From: an uncultured Porphyromonadaceae bacterium
GTDB lineage: Bacteria > Bacteroidota > Bacteroidia > Bacteroidales > Muribaculaceae
DNA: 54,921 bases
Assembly: GCA_947175695.1 (NCBI GenBank)
Contig: CAMWNT010000003.1
Location: 1-54,921 of the forward strand
Direction: 5' to 3'
Position 1 is the first letter of the stretch; each line of letters opens with the position of its first letter. The notes beneath the pieces are model-generated. The model did no database searches. It had not been told where the DNA came from and saw only the letters and a list, made by a program, of their open reading frames with translations. Below are positions 31,034 to 40,051 of this stretch, piece after piece. The position numbers were made by a program, and so were the translations under genes.

Positions 31034-32737
31034 TTATTTTTCGAGATAATCGGTGATCTCCTCCGGACGGAAGTTGCCGATGAAGCTTGCATGCTTGGCC
31101 ACTTCTGCCTGACCATAGTTGACATAGACATGGAGGCTCTTGCGGAACGACTCGTCACGCTGAGTGTCTTCGAGAAGGAGATAGCCCATCACGATGCAGC
31201 CGGCCATTTCGACGAGACGGCGCGCCATGAAATCCTGATAAGCGGCATCCTTCACGCCGAGCACACTCTGCACGGCGTCGGCATACTGCTGAGTCATGAA
31301 CACGAGTGTATTCTTGATGCCTTCATCTTCGGGGCAAACCTGCTCGGCTTCCATCTCGCGGATCTTGTTGAGATATGTGCCGGTGGTCACGTGGCGGATA
31401 GCCGCCACCACCTGCAGCTGGGTTGTACCCTCATAGATGCTTGTGATGCGGGCGTCGCGATATACACGTTCGCATGCGTAGTCCTTCATGAAGCCGGAGC
31501 CGCCGTGGATCTGGATGCAGTCGTAGGCGTTCTGGTTGCAATATTCCGAAGTCAGACCCTTCGCGAGCGGAGTGAAGGCGTCGGCCAGACGGCTGTAATA
31601 TTTTGCTTCGATCTTCTCCTCCTTGGTGAGGGGGCGCTCTTTGGCGATGTCGTCATAGATCTTATACATGTCGACATAGCGCGCGCAGGCATAAAGGAGT
31701 GTGCGGCTTGCGTCGAGTTTGGCTTTCATGACCGAAAGGATCTCCGACACGGCGGGGAACTCGATGATTGCCTTGCCAAACTGCTTGCGCTCCTTGGCGT
31801 AGTCGAGAGCTTCGCGATAAGCGATCTCGCTGAGGCCGACGCTCTGAGCGGCGATGCCGAGGCGGGCACCGTTCATCAGGGCCATCACATACTTGATGAG
31901 GCCGAGACGACGCGATCCGACGAGTTCGCAGGGAGCGTCCTTATAGGTCAGCTCGCAAGTCGGGCTGCCCTTGATGCCCATCTTATTCTCGATGCGACGC
32001 ACATTGACGCCGCCATTGCGCTTATCATAGATAAACATCGAAAGGCCGCGGCCGTCGTGGCTACCCTCTTCCGAGCGGGCGAGCACGAGGTGGATATCGG
32101 CGTCGCCGTTGGTGATGAAGCGCTTCACGCCGTTGAGCACCCAGCTGCCATCCTCCTTCTGAGTTGCTTTGAGCATTACGCTCTGAAGGTCGGAGCCTGC
32201 ATCGGGCTCTGTGAGGTCCATCGACATTGTCTCGCCTGCGCAAACGCGGGGGATATAACGCTTCTTCTGATCCTCATCGGCGAATTCATAGATAGTCTCC
32301 GCGCAATCCTGGAGGCCCCAGAGGTTTTCGAAACCTGCATCGGCACGGCTGACGATGTCGGCGGCCATGATGTAGGGAGTGATCGGGAAATTGAGGCCGC
32401 CCAGTTCGCGGGGCATAGCCATGCCCATGAGGCCGGCCTTGCGGGTTGCGTCGAGGTTCTTCTGAGTGCCCTCGGCGTAGATCACACGGCTGTTTTCTAC
32501 TTTCGGGCCGTTGTGGTCGACATCCTCGGCGTTGGGGGCGACGATTTCGCCGCAGATTTCGCCTACGATTTCAAGCACACGGTCATAATTGTCGATAGCG
32601 TCCTCATAATTGCGGGGAGCGTAATCAAATTTGTCGGCGTCGCGGAAATCGCGCTCCTTGAGAGCTACGATTTTCTGCATCATGGGATGCGTCAGATAGA
32701 GTTTGAGCGCCGGGTTGTCGGTATAGAAATTAGCCAT
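31034..32737 (-). CDS. Acyl-CoA dehydrogenase, ETF-linked
   Basis: This FAD enzyme oxidises an acyl-CoA to the 2-enoyl-CoA and passes electrons to electron-transfer flavoprotein. The 567-residue protein has the FAD-binding LTEPDAGSDL (175-184), the ARLGIAAQSVGLSEIAYREAL helix (split ARLGIAAQSV, GLSEIAYREA), RKQFGKAI, QIHGGSGFMKDYACERVYRD (split QIHGGSGFMK, DYACERVYRD) and the catalytic base Glu436 in IYEGTTQLQ. A C-terminal extension of about 120 residues goes beyond the MCAD size and is usual for the Bacteroidetes etfBA-linked form. It starts 3 bases after etfA. The substrate chain length is unknown. Confidence 0.93.
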   Translation of the reverse strand: MANFYTDNPALKLYLTHPMMQKIVALKERDFRDADKFDYAPRNYEDAIDNYDRVLEIVGEICGEIVAPNAEDVDHNGPKVENSRVIYAEGTQKNLDATRKAGLMGMAMPRELGGLNFPITPYIMAADIVSRADAGFENLWGLQDCAETIYEFADEDQKKRYIPRVCAGETMSMDLTEPDAGSDLQSVMLKATQKEDGSWVLNGVKRFITNGDADIHLVLARSEEGSHDGRGLSMFIYDKRNGGVNVRRIENKMGIKGSPTCELTYKDAPCELVGSRRLGLIKYVMALMNGARLGIAAQSVGLSEIAYREALDYAKERKQFGKAIIEFPAVSEILSVMKAKLDASRTLLYACARYVDMYKIYDDIAKERPLTKEEKIEAKYYSRLADAFTPLAKGLTSEYCNQNAYDCIQIHGGSGFMKDYACERVYRDARITSIYEGTTQLQVVAAIRHVTTGTYLNKIREMEAEQVCPEDEGIKNTLVFMTQQYADAVQSVLGVKDAAYQDFMARRLVEMAGCIVMGYLLLEDTQRDESFRKSLHVYVNYGQAEVAKHASFIGNFRPEEITDYLEK

Positions 32738-32740
32738 TTT

Positions 32741-33769
32741 TTACTTGGAGTTCTTTTTGTAATACTTGATCAGTTTCGGCACGACATCTTCCATCTTGCC
32801 TGTGATCACGATATCGGCGATAGTGTTGATCGGAGCGTCGGGATCGCTATTGATCGAAATGATGAGAGAGGAATCCTGCATGCCGGCCACGTGCTGGATC
32901 TGGCCGGAGATGCCGCAGGCGATATAGAGCTTGGGGCGCACAGTGACGCCGGTCTGGCCGATCTGACGGTCGTGGTCGATCCAGCCTGCATCCACGGCTG
33001 CACGGCTTGCGCCGAGTTCGCCGCCGAGAGTGTCGGCGAGTTTCTGCAGGAGATCGAAATTCTCCTTGCTGCCTACGCCGTAGCCGCCGGCCACGATGAT
33101 CGGGCTGCCCTTCAGATTGACTTTCGACTTCTCGACGTGGCGGTCGATGATGTTGATGACGAAGTCGGTCGGGTCGGTGTATTTATTGACGTCGAGCTCT
33201 ACGACCTTGCCGGTGTAATTGCTGTCGCGCACTTCCTTCTTCATCACGCCCTCGCGGACTGTAGCCATCTGGGGGCGGCAATCGGGATTGACGATAGTAG
33301 CAACGATGTTGCCGCCGAAAGCCGGACGGATCTGATAAAGGAGGTCTTTATATTCTTTCTGAGTCTTGAGGTCGGTGTAATCGCCGATTTCGAGCGATGT
33401 GCAGTCGGCTGTCAGGCCGCTGTGGAGAGCCGAACTGACGCGCGGACCGAGGTCGCGGCCGATCGAAGTAGCGCCCATGAATGCGATGCGGGGCTCGATT
33501 TCCTTGAAGAGGTTGATCAGGATCGAGGAATGGGGAAGCGAAGTGTAGGGATAGAGACGCTTGTCTTCCACTTTATACACTGTGTCGACGCCGAAGGGGA
33601 AGATTTCCTTTTCGACATCCTTCAGATTGTCGCCTGCCACGATAGCTTCGAGCTTGATGCCGAGGCGATCGGCGAGCTGACGGCCTTTAGTGAGGAGTTC
33701 AAGGCTCACATCGGCCACTTTTCCATGCTCGTATTCGCAATATACGATCAGATTATTCTTGTCTGCCAT
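32741..33769 (-). CDS. etfA: Electron transfer flavoprotein alpha subunit
   Basis: EtfA binds the FAD that accepts electrons from acyl-CoA dehydrogenases. The 342-residue protein has the C-terminal FAD domain with GASRAAVDAGW, GQTGVTVRPKLYIACGISG and GMQDSSLIISINSDPDAPI. It starts 29 bases after etfB and 3 bases before the dehydrogenase gene, so the three form one operon. Confidence 0.96.
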   Translation of the reverse strand: MADKNNLIVYCEYEHGKVADVSLELLTKGRQLADRLGIKLEAIVAGDNLKDVEKEIFPFGVDTVYKVEDKRLYPYTSLPHSSILINLFKEIEPRIAFMGATSIGRDLGPRVSSALHSGLTADCTSLEIGDYTDLKTQKEYKDLLYQIRPAFGGNIVATIVNPDCRPQMATVREGVMKKEVRDSNYTGKVVELDVNKYTDPTDFVINIIDRHVEKSKVNLKGSPIIVAGGYGVGSKENFDLLQKLADTLGGELGASRAAVDAGWIDHDRQIGQTGVTVRPKLYIACGISGQIQHVAGMQDSSLIISINSDPDAPINTIADIVITGKMEDVVPKLIKYYKKNSK

Positions 33770-33798
33770 TTGTAAGTTGTAAGTTGTTGAAGAATGTT

Positions 33799-34668
33799 TT
33801 AGCCGATCGTGTGGTTGGCGATCAGTTCTACGATGAGTCCTTCGAGGGATGCGTCGTCGGCCTCAACCTTGCGGGCTTCTTTGGCTGTGAACACCACATT
33901 CTCGATCTGCTTCACCTTTGTGGGAGATCCGGCGAGACCGCACTGAGCGAGGTCGGCCTCGACTGTAGCGGCGCTCCATTCGCCAATCTGGAGATAGGGG
34001 CGAGCTTCCACGAAGGCTTTCTTTTCTTCATCGGCGGCCACTTCGCTGGGCACAGCCGCATGCTTATATTTCATCACTGCCTTGGCGTTGCGCGGACGGC
34101 ATTCATCGGCCGAGCCGTTGACTGTGATCACAACCGGATAGGGAGCTTCGACTGTCTCGACGCCGCTTTCGATGCGACGCTTCACGACAACCTTGCCATC
34201 CTCGGCCTTGATGATTTCCTCGGCATATGTCACCTGCGGGAGGCCGAGCTTTTCAGCCACCTGGGGGCCTACCTGCGCCGTGTCGCCGTCGATGGCCTGG
34301 CGGCCGCCGATGATGATATCGTAGTCGCCGATTTTCTTGACAGCCGCACTGATGGCGTAGCTTGTGGCGAGAGTGTCGGAGCCGGCGAACGCACGGTCGC
34401 TGAGCACAACGCCGCCGTCGGCGCCGCGATAAAGACCTTCGCGTACGATTTCCGCAGCGCGTGCGGGTCCCATAGTGAGCAGAGTCACTTTCGAGCCGGG
34501 ATACATCTCTTTAAGCTTGAGTGCCTGCTCGAGCGCATTGAGGTCTTCAGGATTGAAAATCGCGGGAAGCGCGGCACGGTTGACTGTGCCGTCGGCCTTC
34601 ATCGCATCCTTGCCTACATTGCGGGTGTCGGGCACCTGCTTTGCCAATACAATGATGTTTAAACTCAT
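33799..34668 (-). CDS. etfB: Electron transfer flavoprotein beta subunit
   Basis: EtfB is the partner of EtfA and carries the AMP (or second flavin) site. The 289-residue protein begins MSLNIIVLAKQVPDTRNVGK and contains NPEDLNALEQALKLKE and the signature VKRRIESGVETVEAPYPVVI. It is the first gene of the etfB-etfA-acyl-CoA dehydrogenase operon. A fairly long GC-rich leader separates it from a candidate promoter. Confidence 0.95.
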   Translation of the reverse strand: MSLNIIVLAKQVPDTRNVGKDAMKADGTVNRAALPAIFNPEDLNALEQALKLKEMYPGSKVTLLTMGPARAAEIVREGLYRGADGGVVLSDRAFAGSDTLATSYAISAAVKKIGDYDIIIGGRQAIDGDTAQVGPQVAEKLGLPQVTYAEEIIKAEDGKVVVKRRIESGVETVEAPYPVVITVNGSADECRPRNAKAVMKYKHAAVPSEVAADEEKKAFVEARPYLQIGEWSAATVEADLAQCGLAGSPTKVKQIENVVFTAKEARKVEADDASLEGLIVELIANHTIG

Positions 34669-35001
34669 GTCAGTATCGTTTCTTTTTGTTTATTATTCTT
34701 TTTATGAGCCTGTTGCGAACAATGCCTCCGGCCGGCCTCGCCGGCCCGGCGATATCCGCGCATGTTGAGGATTTCGCGCCGGAGCACACCCGGCTGCGGG
34801 CGTCGGGACGCCGTAATCGGGTAGGTCTAAGGCATAATTCAGTGCAAATTTAATAAATTCCGCGCTTATCTGATTAAAATTTACTAATTTTTCTGCATTC
34901 AGGCCCCGATTTTTATCGTTTCCACTAATGATTGCCCCTCCATTCACGAGTCAGCCATGATTTGTCGTCGTCGTTTCAACGGCCTGTCAGGCGGGGCGCG
35001 G
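34669..35001. other. etfB upstream region with GC-rich hairpin
   Basis: This 333-base gap has a perfect GGCCGGC-CTC-GCCGGCC hairpin (34730-34746), a smaller GCGTC-GGGACGC fold near 34799-34812 and a candidate etfB promoter. No gene is seen. Confidence 0.55.
34845..34878 (-). promoter_or_regulatory. Candidate promoter of the etf operon
   Basis: TAAATTTG (34845-34852) has a weak -33 box TTTA (34875-34878) at 22 bases. The leader would be about 170 bases. Confidence 0.4.
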
Positions 35002-36504
35002 TCATTTGCCGATGCCGAGCGATCGGTAGAGTCGCGAGAGGTGGGCGGTGAGTGCCAGCCGGCGGTCGGCTACGCTTTTTTCGAGTCGCAGAATCGCGGC
35101 TGTGTCGCCCTGCGATCCGGCCGAGGCGTAGTTGCGGCGCAATGTGTCGAGTTCATTTTCCTCTGCTGCGAGTTGCTTTTCGAGCCGGATGTAGTCGGCC
35201 ACAAGACTTTTTTGCTCCTGTGTGGCTACGTCATCTTCCGAATAGATGTATTTCAGGCCTGGAAGGGGAATGCGACAATCGTGGCGCCGGGGCTTCTGGC
35301 CGGGCTCTATTGCGCGGATTTCATCGGCGAGCGTTTCATAGCCCTTCTCGCGGGCGGCCTGCGCGGCTTCGAGCTCGGATTGATCCAATTCCTCCTCATC
35401 ATCGTCGCTCTCATCGGCAACTGTGGCCGACGGGCGCCATGTGACGCGGATATCATCGAGCAGAGCGCGCTCCCGCTTTTCCTCATCACTGCCGGCGAAG
35501 TTGACGCGGCTTTCGGAAAGGATATAGACGTAGAGCATTATCTTGTTGTCGGGGAGCATATGCCGGTCAGTAGCCCACCACCCTACTCCGTTTTCCTCGT
35601 CGATGGCCATCATATAGTCGTCGGCCGCGGAGTTGAAGGGAAATCCGGCGTTGACGGGTTGGAGATATTCGCCGGTCTGGGGGTCGCGCGAGGCCACGAA
35701 GATGTCGCGGCCCCCTGCGGAGTTTTCGCCCGTGGCGGAGTAATAGAGCATCGTGCCGTCGGCCGAGAGGAAGGGGAAATCGGCGCCGTCGCCAAGTCCG
35801 TCGACATAGCGGGGCTCGGAGTAAGAGCCGTCGGCAAGGCGATTCAATTCTGCGATTGTGCTTTCGAATTCCGGGATCGCATACTCATCGGCGTCATCGT
35901 CGGGATCGACCTTCACCTCCTCGCCCCACATCATGAAATCGCCATCTTCGGAGATGAACGCCGTCTCGCCGCGGGAGTTTGAGCCGGACTCCGCGACCGG
36001 CACTTCATCGATGCCGACTACCCTGCCCGCCGAGAGCGGCAGACGGAGATGGCGGAAGAAATCATCGCGGTCGACCTCCACGGCATCGATGACCACGATA
36101 TCCCGGAAGCGGTCGAACTGCTGCCGGCCCTCCTCGATTTCCGACTGCAATTCGTCGATTTGCTTTTGCGGATCGAAGGGGTAATCGGCGAGTGCAGCCT
36201 TGTTTTTCGGGAGTCTGGCATAGGCTTTTTTAAATTCGCCGTAGCATCGCTGAGCTTCGGCGTAATTAAAATCGAGCATCGCGAGTTTCGCACTATAAAA
36301 CCAGCCGTCGAGCCCACCCGCCTTGCGGGCTTCTTCAACAAGCGGACGCACCTCGGCGAGATCCGAAGTGCCATAGACCCGGTTGAGTTCCATGGCGAGT
36401 CCCGAATCTTTGGCGGCCGAAGCCGACATGGCGGAGCCTGCGGCGAGCATTGCGATCGCAGCCCGGCCGATTGCTTTTCTGAAGTCTTTATGCTTTGAAG
36501 TCAT
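35002..36504 (-). CDS. Secreted protein with PD40-like propeller repeats
   Basis: This 500-residue protein has an N-terminal signal peptide (about 1-31, with AIAMLAAGSAMSASA). A helical region (35-130) contains an FNYAEAQRCYGEFKKAY pattern that resembles a tetratricopeptide repeat. A beta-propeller-like middle (about 210-330) has PD40/WD40-like units such as PFLSADGTMLYYSATGE and GGRDIFVASRD. A charged C-terminal helical part (380-500) follows. In related proteins such propellers bind envelope partners (TolB-like, OmpA-linked). I do not recognise a specific name. It is alone on the minus strand, with its own promoter just past the nhaA terminator. Confidence 0.7.
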   Translation of the reverse strand: MTSKHKDFRKAIGRAAIAMLAAGSAMSASAAKDSGLAMELNRVYGTSDLAEVRPLVEEARKAGGLDGWFYSAKLAMLDFNYAEAQRCYGEFKKAYARLPKNKAALADYPFDPQKQIDELQSEIEEGRQQFDRFRDIVVIDAVEVDRDDFFRHLRLPLSAGRVVGIDEVPVAESGSNSRGETAFISEDGDFMMWGEEVKVDPDDDADEYAIPEFESTIAELNRLADGSYSEPRYVDGLGDGADFPFLSADGTMLYYSATGENSAGGRDIFVASRDPQTGEYLQPVNAGFPFNSAADDYMMAIDEENGVGWWATDRHMLPDNKIMLYVYILSESRVNFAGSDEEKRERALLDDIRVTWRPSATVADESDDDEEELDQSELEAAQAAREKGYETLADEIRAIEPGQKPRRHDCRIPLPGLKYIYSEDDVATQEQKSLVADYIRLEKQLAAEENELDTLRRNYASAGSQGDTAAILRLEKSVADRRLALTAHLSRLYRSLGIGK

Positions 36505-36539
36505 GAATGTCCGTCAGTATTATTTTTTTTGACCGACTG

Positions 36540-36571
36540 CAAAGTTACGAAAAAAAATCAAGGGACGGAAA
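36540..36571 (-). promoter_or_regulatory. Candidate promoter overlapping the nhaA terminator
   Basis: TAACTTTG (36540-36547) and TTTC (36568-36571) are 20 bases apart on the minus strand. The upstream box lies inside the nhaA terminator stem. Confidence 0.45.
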
Positions 36572-36593
36572 TCCAGGTGATTTCCGCCCCTTG
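36550..36593 (-). terminator. Terminator of nhaA
   Basis: CAAGGG-CGGAAATC pairs with GATTTCCG-CCCTTG (36559-36593) around a 5-base loop. It is followed on the minus strand by an eight-T run (36550-36557), 39 bases past the stop. Confidence 0.9.
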
Positions 36594-36631
36594 GCGTATG
36601 GTTGACAGTAGCTTTGGAAGCTGCGGTCGGA

Positions 36632-37996
36632 TCAATCGTCGTCGGAGTCGTCGTAGTTGTCCTGAGCCTCTTTGGGGAGAGTCAGACGCAGCATGAAATA
36701 GCCGAGTATGCCGGCGATGATCGATCCGAGAAGGATGCCGAGCTTGGCGTCGTTAAGCAACTTGGAGCCTTCGGGGAAACTGAGTGTCGCGATAAAGATC
36801 GAGACAGTGAATCCGATGCCGCCGAGCATTGCGACAGCCGCCATGCGGGGCCAGTTGCCACCTTCGGGCATCGGCACGATCTTCGCCTTGATGAAGAGCC
36901 ACGAGAAGGAGAATATGCCGAGGAATTTGCCGAGCACAAGGCCGCAAATGATGGCGAGGCTGACGCCCGAGATAGCATCGGCCGGAGTCATGCCGCCGAA
37001 GAAGATGCCGGCGTTGGCGAATGCGAAGAGGGGAAGGATGAAATAGTTGACCAGCGGATGAAGCGAGTCTTCAAGATCCTGCAAGGGGGAGATGACCTTG
37101 TCGGAAGCCGATTCGATGCGCTTGAGCCAGTCCATCTGCTGACGCTCGAGGATTGTGCGTGTCTTCAGTGTCACTTCGTCTTCATTGGCGAAATGGCCGA
37201 CGTTTTCGCGAATGGTCTTGATGAACTTCGCGGGCTCATGCACCGGCACCGCCGGAATGCAGAATGCCACCAACACACCAGCGATCGTCGGATGAATGCC
37301 GGCGTTGAGGAACAGGAACCACACAGCCAGACCGAACACAATATAGAACATCTTCGACTGGATCTTCAGCAGCGCGCCGCAGAGGGCGAGCACGGCGAGA
37401 ATCACCGCCGCCGCGATAAGCATGGCGAAATTGATCTCCGATGTATAGAAAATCGCGATGACAAGGATGCCGCCGATATCGTCGACCACAGCGAGTGTGG
37501 TCAGGAATATCTTCAAACCGATAGGCACACGTTTGCCGAGCATCGAGAGCACTCCGAGCGAGAATGCGATGTCGGTGGCCATCGGGATGGCCATGCCGCC
37601 GGCGTAGTCGGTGCCCGCAGCCAGAAGATAGTAGATGACGACCGGCACAATCATGCCGCCGCACGCGCCGATGATCGGAAGCAGAGCCTTGCGAAACGAG
37701 CTGAGCTCGCCGACGAGCACCTCGCGCTTGATCTCCAGGCCGACGCTGAAAAAGAACACTGCCATCAATGCGTCGTTGATGAATGATGCCAGAGTCATGG
37801 GATGCCCCATGTGGGAGAAGAGATTGAAGGATCCTATCTGCAGGCGGACTTCGTTGGTCCATAGCCATTGATAGAATTCATGAGTGAATGGGAGGTTCAC
37901 CGCAATGAGGGCGAACACTGTGGCCACCATCAGCATATTGCCGCCGCTGGCCAGATTTTTCAGCGTCTTGCGCGCCGTGTAGAATACTTGCGCCAT
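36632..37996 (-). CDS. nhaA: Na+/H+ antiporter NhaA
   Basis: NhaA exchanges cytoplasmic Na+ for periplasmic H+, giving salt and alkaline pH tolerance. The 454-residue protein has the conserved paired aspartates in AVVDDIGG (Asp172 and Asp173), the FFFSVGLEIKRE motif (81-92), PMATDIAFSLGVL and about twelve membrane segments. The C-terminal NYDDSDDD tail is acidic. It lies 83 bases after lepA on the same strand, with a strong terminator after it. The usual regulator nhaR is not in the window. Confidence 0.96.
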   Translation of the reverse strand: MAQVFYTARKTLKNLASGGNMLMVATVFALIAVNLPFTHEFYQWLWTNEVRLQIGSFNLFSHMGHPMTLASFINDALMAVFFFSVGLEIKREVLVGELSSFRKALLPIIGACGGMIVPVVIYYLLAAGTDYAGGMAIPMATDIAFSLGVLSMLGKRVPIGLKIFLTTLAVVDDIGGILVIAIFYTSEINFAMLIAAAVILAVLALCGALLKIQSKMFYIVFGLAVWFLFLNAGIHPTIAGVLVAFCIPAVPVHEPAKFIKTIRENVGHFANEDEVTLKTRTILERQQMDWLKRIESASDKVISPLQDLEDSLHPLVNYFILPLFAFANAGIFFGGMTPADAISGVSLAIICGLVLGKFLGIFSFSWLFIKAKIVPMPEGGNWPRMAAVAMLGGIGFTVSIFIATLSFPEGSKLLNDAKLGILLGSIIAGILGYFMLRLTLPKEAQDNYDDSDDD

Positions 37997-38079
37997 GATT
38001 CAGTTGTGTCAGTTAGCAAATTTCAGTTTAGATATAAGGTGGAAGTTTTTGCGTGATGTCGCACGGTCAGGGGCGCGGA

Positions 38080-39870
38080 TCAGTCGAGTTTGAGCACTGC
38101 GAGGAACGCCTTCTGGGGCACTTCCACGCTGCCGATCTGCTTCATACGCTTCTTGCCCTGCTTCTGCTTTTCGAGCAGTTTGCGCTTTCGCGATATGTCG
38201 CCGCCATAACACTTCGCCGTCACATCCTTGCGCACGGCCTTGATTGTCTCGCGGGCGATGATCTTCGCGCCGATGGCCGCCTGGATCGCGATGTCGAATT
38301 GCTGTCGGGGAATCAGTTCTTTCAGTTTTTCACACATTCTGCGGCCGAAGCGCACGGCGTTGTCGGCGTGGGTCAGTGTGGAGAGGGCGTCGACACTCTC
38401 TCCGTTGAGGAGGATGTCGAGCTTGACGAGCCGCGACTCGCGGAAGCCGTTGAGATGATAGTCGAAGCTGGCGTAGCCCTTGGAGATCGATTTCAGTTTA
38501 TCATAGAAATCGATGACGATCTCGCCCAGCGGGAGGTCGAAAGTGATCTCCATACGATTGCCCGAGATATATTCTTGCTTGACGAGTTCGCCGCGTTTGC
38601 CGAGACAGAGCGTCATGATCGGGCCGATGTAGTCGGCCTGCGTGATGATCGTCGAGCGGATGTAGGGCTCTTCGATATGGTCGATCAGTGTGATTTCGGG
38701 GAGGCCGCTCGGATTGTGGACTTCGACGGGAGGATTCCCCTTCTTGTCGTAGACGAGATAACTTACGTTGGGCACGGTCGTGATCACCTCCATGCCGAAT
38801 TCACGGCTCAGACGCTCCTGCACAATCTCCATATGCAGCAATCCGAGGAAGCCGCATCTGAAGCCGAAGCCGAGAGCGGCCGACGACTCCGGCTGGAAAG
38901 TCAGCGAAGCATCGTTGAGCTGGAGCTTTTCGAGCGAAGCGCGGAGATTCTCGAAATCTTCGGCATCGATCGGATATACGCCGGCAAACACCATCGGCTT
39001 CACTTCCTCGAAACCCTCGATAGCCTTTTCGCAAGGACGGGCCACATGGGTGATCGTATCGCCGACCTTCACCTCCTTTGAGGTCTTGATTCCGGAGATG
39101 ATATAGCCGACATTGCCGGCCGAGATGTCTTTGGCAGGCTGCATGTCGAGCTTCAGCACGCCGACTTCATCGGCATGATATTCCTTGCCTGTGGCCACGA
39201 ATTTCACGAAGTCATCCTTCTTCATCGTGCCGTTGAGCACCTTGAAATAGGCGATGATGCCGCGGAAGGGGTTGAAAACCGAGTCGAAGATCAGCGCCTG
39301 CAGCGGCGCTTCGGGATCGCCCTTGGGGGCGGGCACACGCTCGACGATCGCGCGGAGCACATCGTCGACGCCCATGCCGGTCTTGCCGGATGCGCGGATG
39401 ATCTCGCTGCGGTCGCAGCCGAGTAGATCGACGATCTGATCCTCCACTTCGTCGGGGTTGGCGCTGTCGAGGTCGCATTTGTTGATCACGGGGATGATCT
39501 CCAGATTATTATCGATCGCCATATAAAGATTGGAGATCGTCTGGGCCTGGATTCCCTGCGAGGCGTCGACAATGAGCAACGCTCCTTCGCATGCCGCGAT
39601 CGAGCGCGACACTTCATAGGAGAAATCGACGTGTCCCGGAGTGTCGATAAGATTGAGGGTATAATCGGCGCCGTCGAGACGATAGTTCATCTGGATCGCA
39701 TGCGACTTGATTGTGATGCCGCGCTCGCGCTCGAGATCCATATCGTCGAGCACCTGCGCCTCCATATCCTTGGCGGCGATTGTATTCGTGCGCTCGAGCA
39801 GTCGGTCGGCCAAAGTCGACTTACCGTGGTCGATATGCGCTATGATACAAAAGTTTCTAATATTATTCAT
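38080..39870 (-). CDS. lepA: Elongation factor 4 (LepA) GTPase
   Basis: LepA is a ribosome-associated GTPase that acts in initiation and assembly and perhaps back-translocation. The 596-residue protein has G1 AHIDHGKST (11-19), G3 DTPGHVDF, G4 NKCDLD, EF-G-like domains and the unique LepA C-terminal domain with GYASFDYHL. Complete and typical in length. It may be co-transcribed with nhaA. Confidence 0.97.
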   Translation of the reverse strand: MNNIRNFCIIAHIDHGKSTLADRLLERTNTIAAKDMEAQVLDDMDLERERGITIKSHAIQMNYRLDGADYTLNLIDTPGHVDFSYEVSRSIAACEGALLIVDASQGIQAQTISNLYMAIDNNLEIIPVINKCDLDSANPDEVEDQIVDLLGCDRSEIIRASGKTGMGVDDVLRAIVERVPAPKGDPEAPLQALIFDSVFNPFRGIIAYFKVLNGTMKKDDFVKFVATGKEYHADEVGVLKLDMQPAKDISAGNVGYIISGIKTSKEVKVGDTITHVARPCEKAIEGFEEVKPMVFAGVYPIDAEDFENLRASLEKLQLNDASLTFQPESSAALGFGFRCGFLGLLHMEIVQERLSREFGMEVITTVPNVSYLVYDKKGNPPVEVHNPSGLPEITLIDHIEEPYIRSTIITQADYIGPIMTLCLGKRGELVKQEYISGNRMEITFDLPLGEIVIDFYDKLKSISKGYASFDYHLNGFRESRLVKLDILLNGESVDALSTLTHADNAVRFGRRMCEKLKELIPRQQFDIAIQAAIGAKIIARETIKAVRKDVTAKCYGGDISRKRKLLEKQKQGKKRMKQIGSVEVPQKAFLAVLKLD

Positions 39871-39894
39871 GTGCGATTGAAGTCAAAATTACTG

Positions 39895-39928
39895 CAAAAA
39901 TACGAAAAACTTTTCATATCGGAGCAAA
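39895..39928 (-). promoter_or_regulatory. Candidate promoter of lepA
   Basis: TATTTTTG (39895-39902) and TTTG (39925-39928) are 22 bases apart on the minus strand. A second -7-like TAATTTTG lies at 39884-39891 without a good -33 box. Confidence 0.45.
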
Positions 39929-39979
39929 AACTTTGCGGACAGAGGGGCGTGAGGGGCTAAAAATGGATAGGTTGGCGCA

Positions 39980-40018
39980 AAAAAAGAGGATCGCGCCTCC
40001 GCCCGGAGACACGATCCT
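39980..40018 (-). terminator. Terminator of the SusE/F-like gene
   Basis: GGATCG, an inner CTCCG/CGGAG and CGATCC (39989-40018) form a hairpin. On the minus strand seven T follow (39980-39986). It lies 34 bases past the stop codon. Confidence 0.85.
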
Positions 40019-40051
40019 TTAACCAAATTTATGAGGAAATCTACTTATGTA

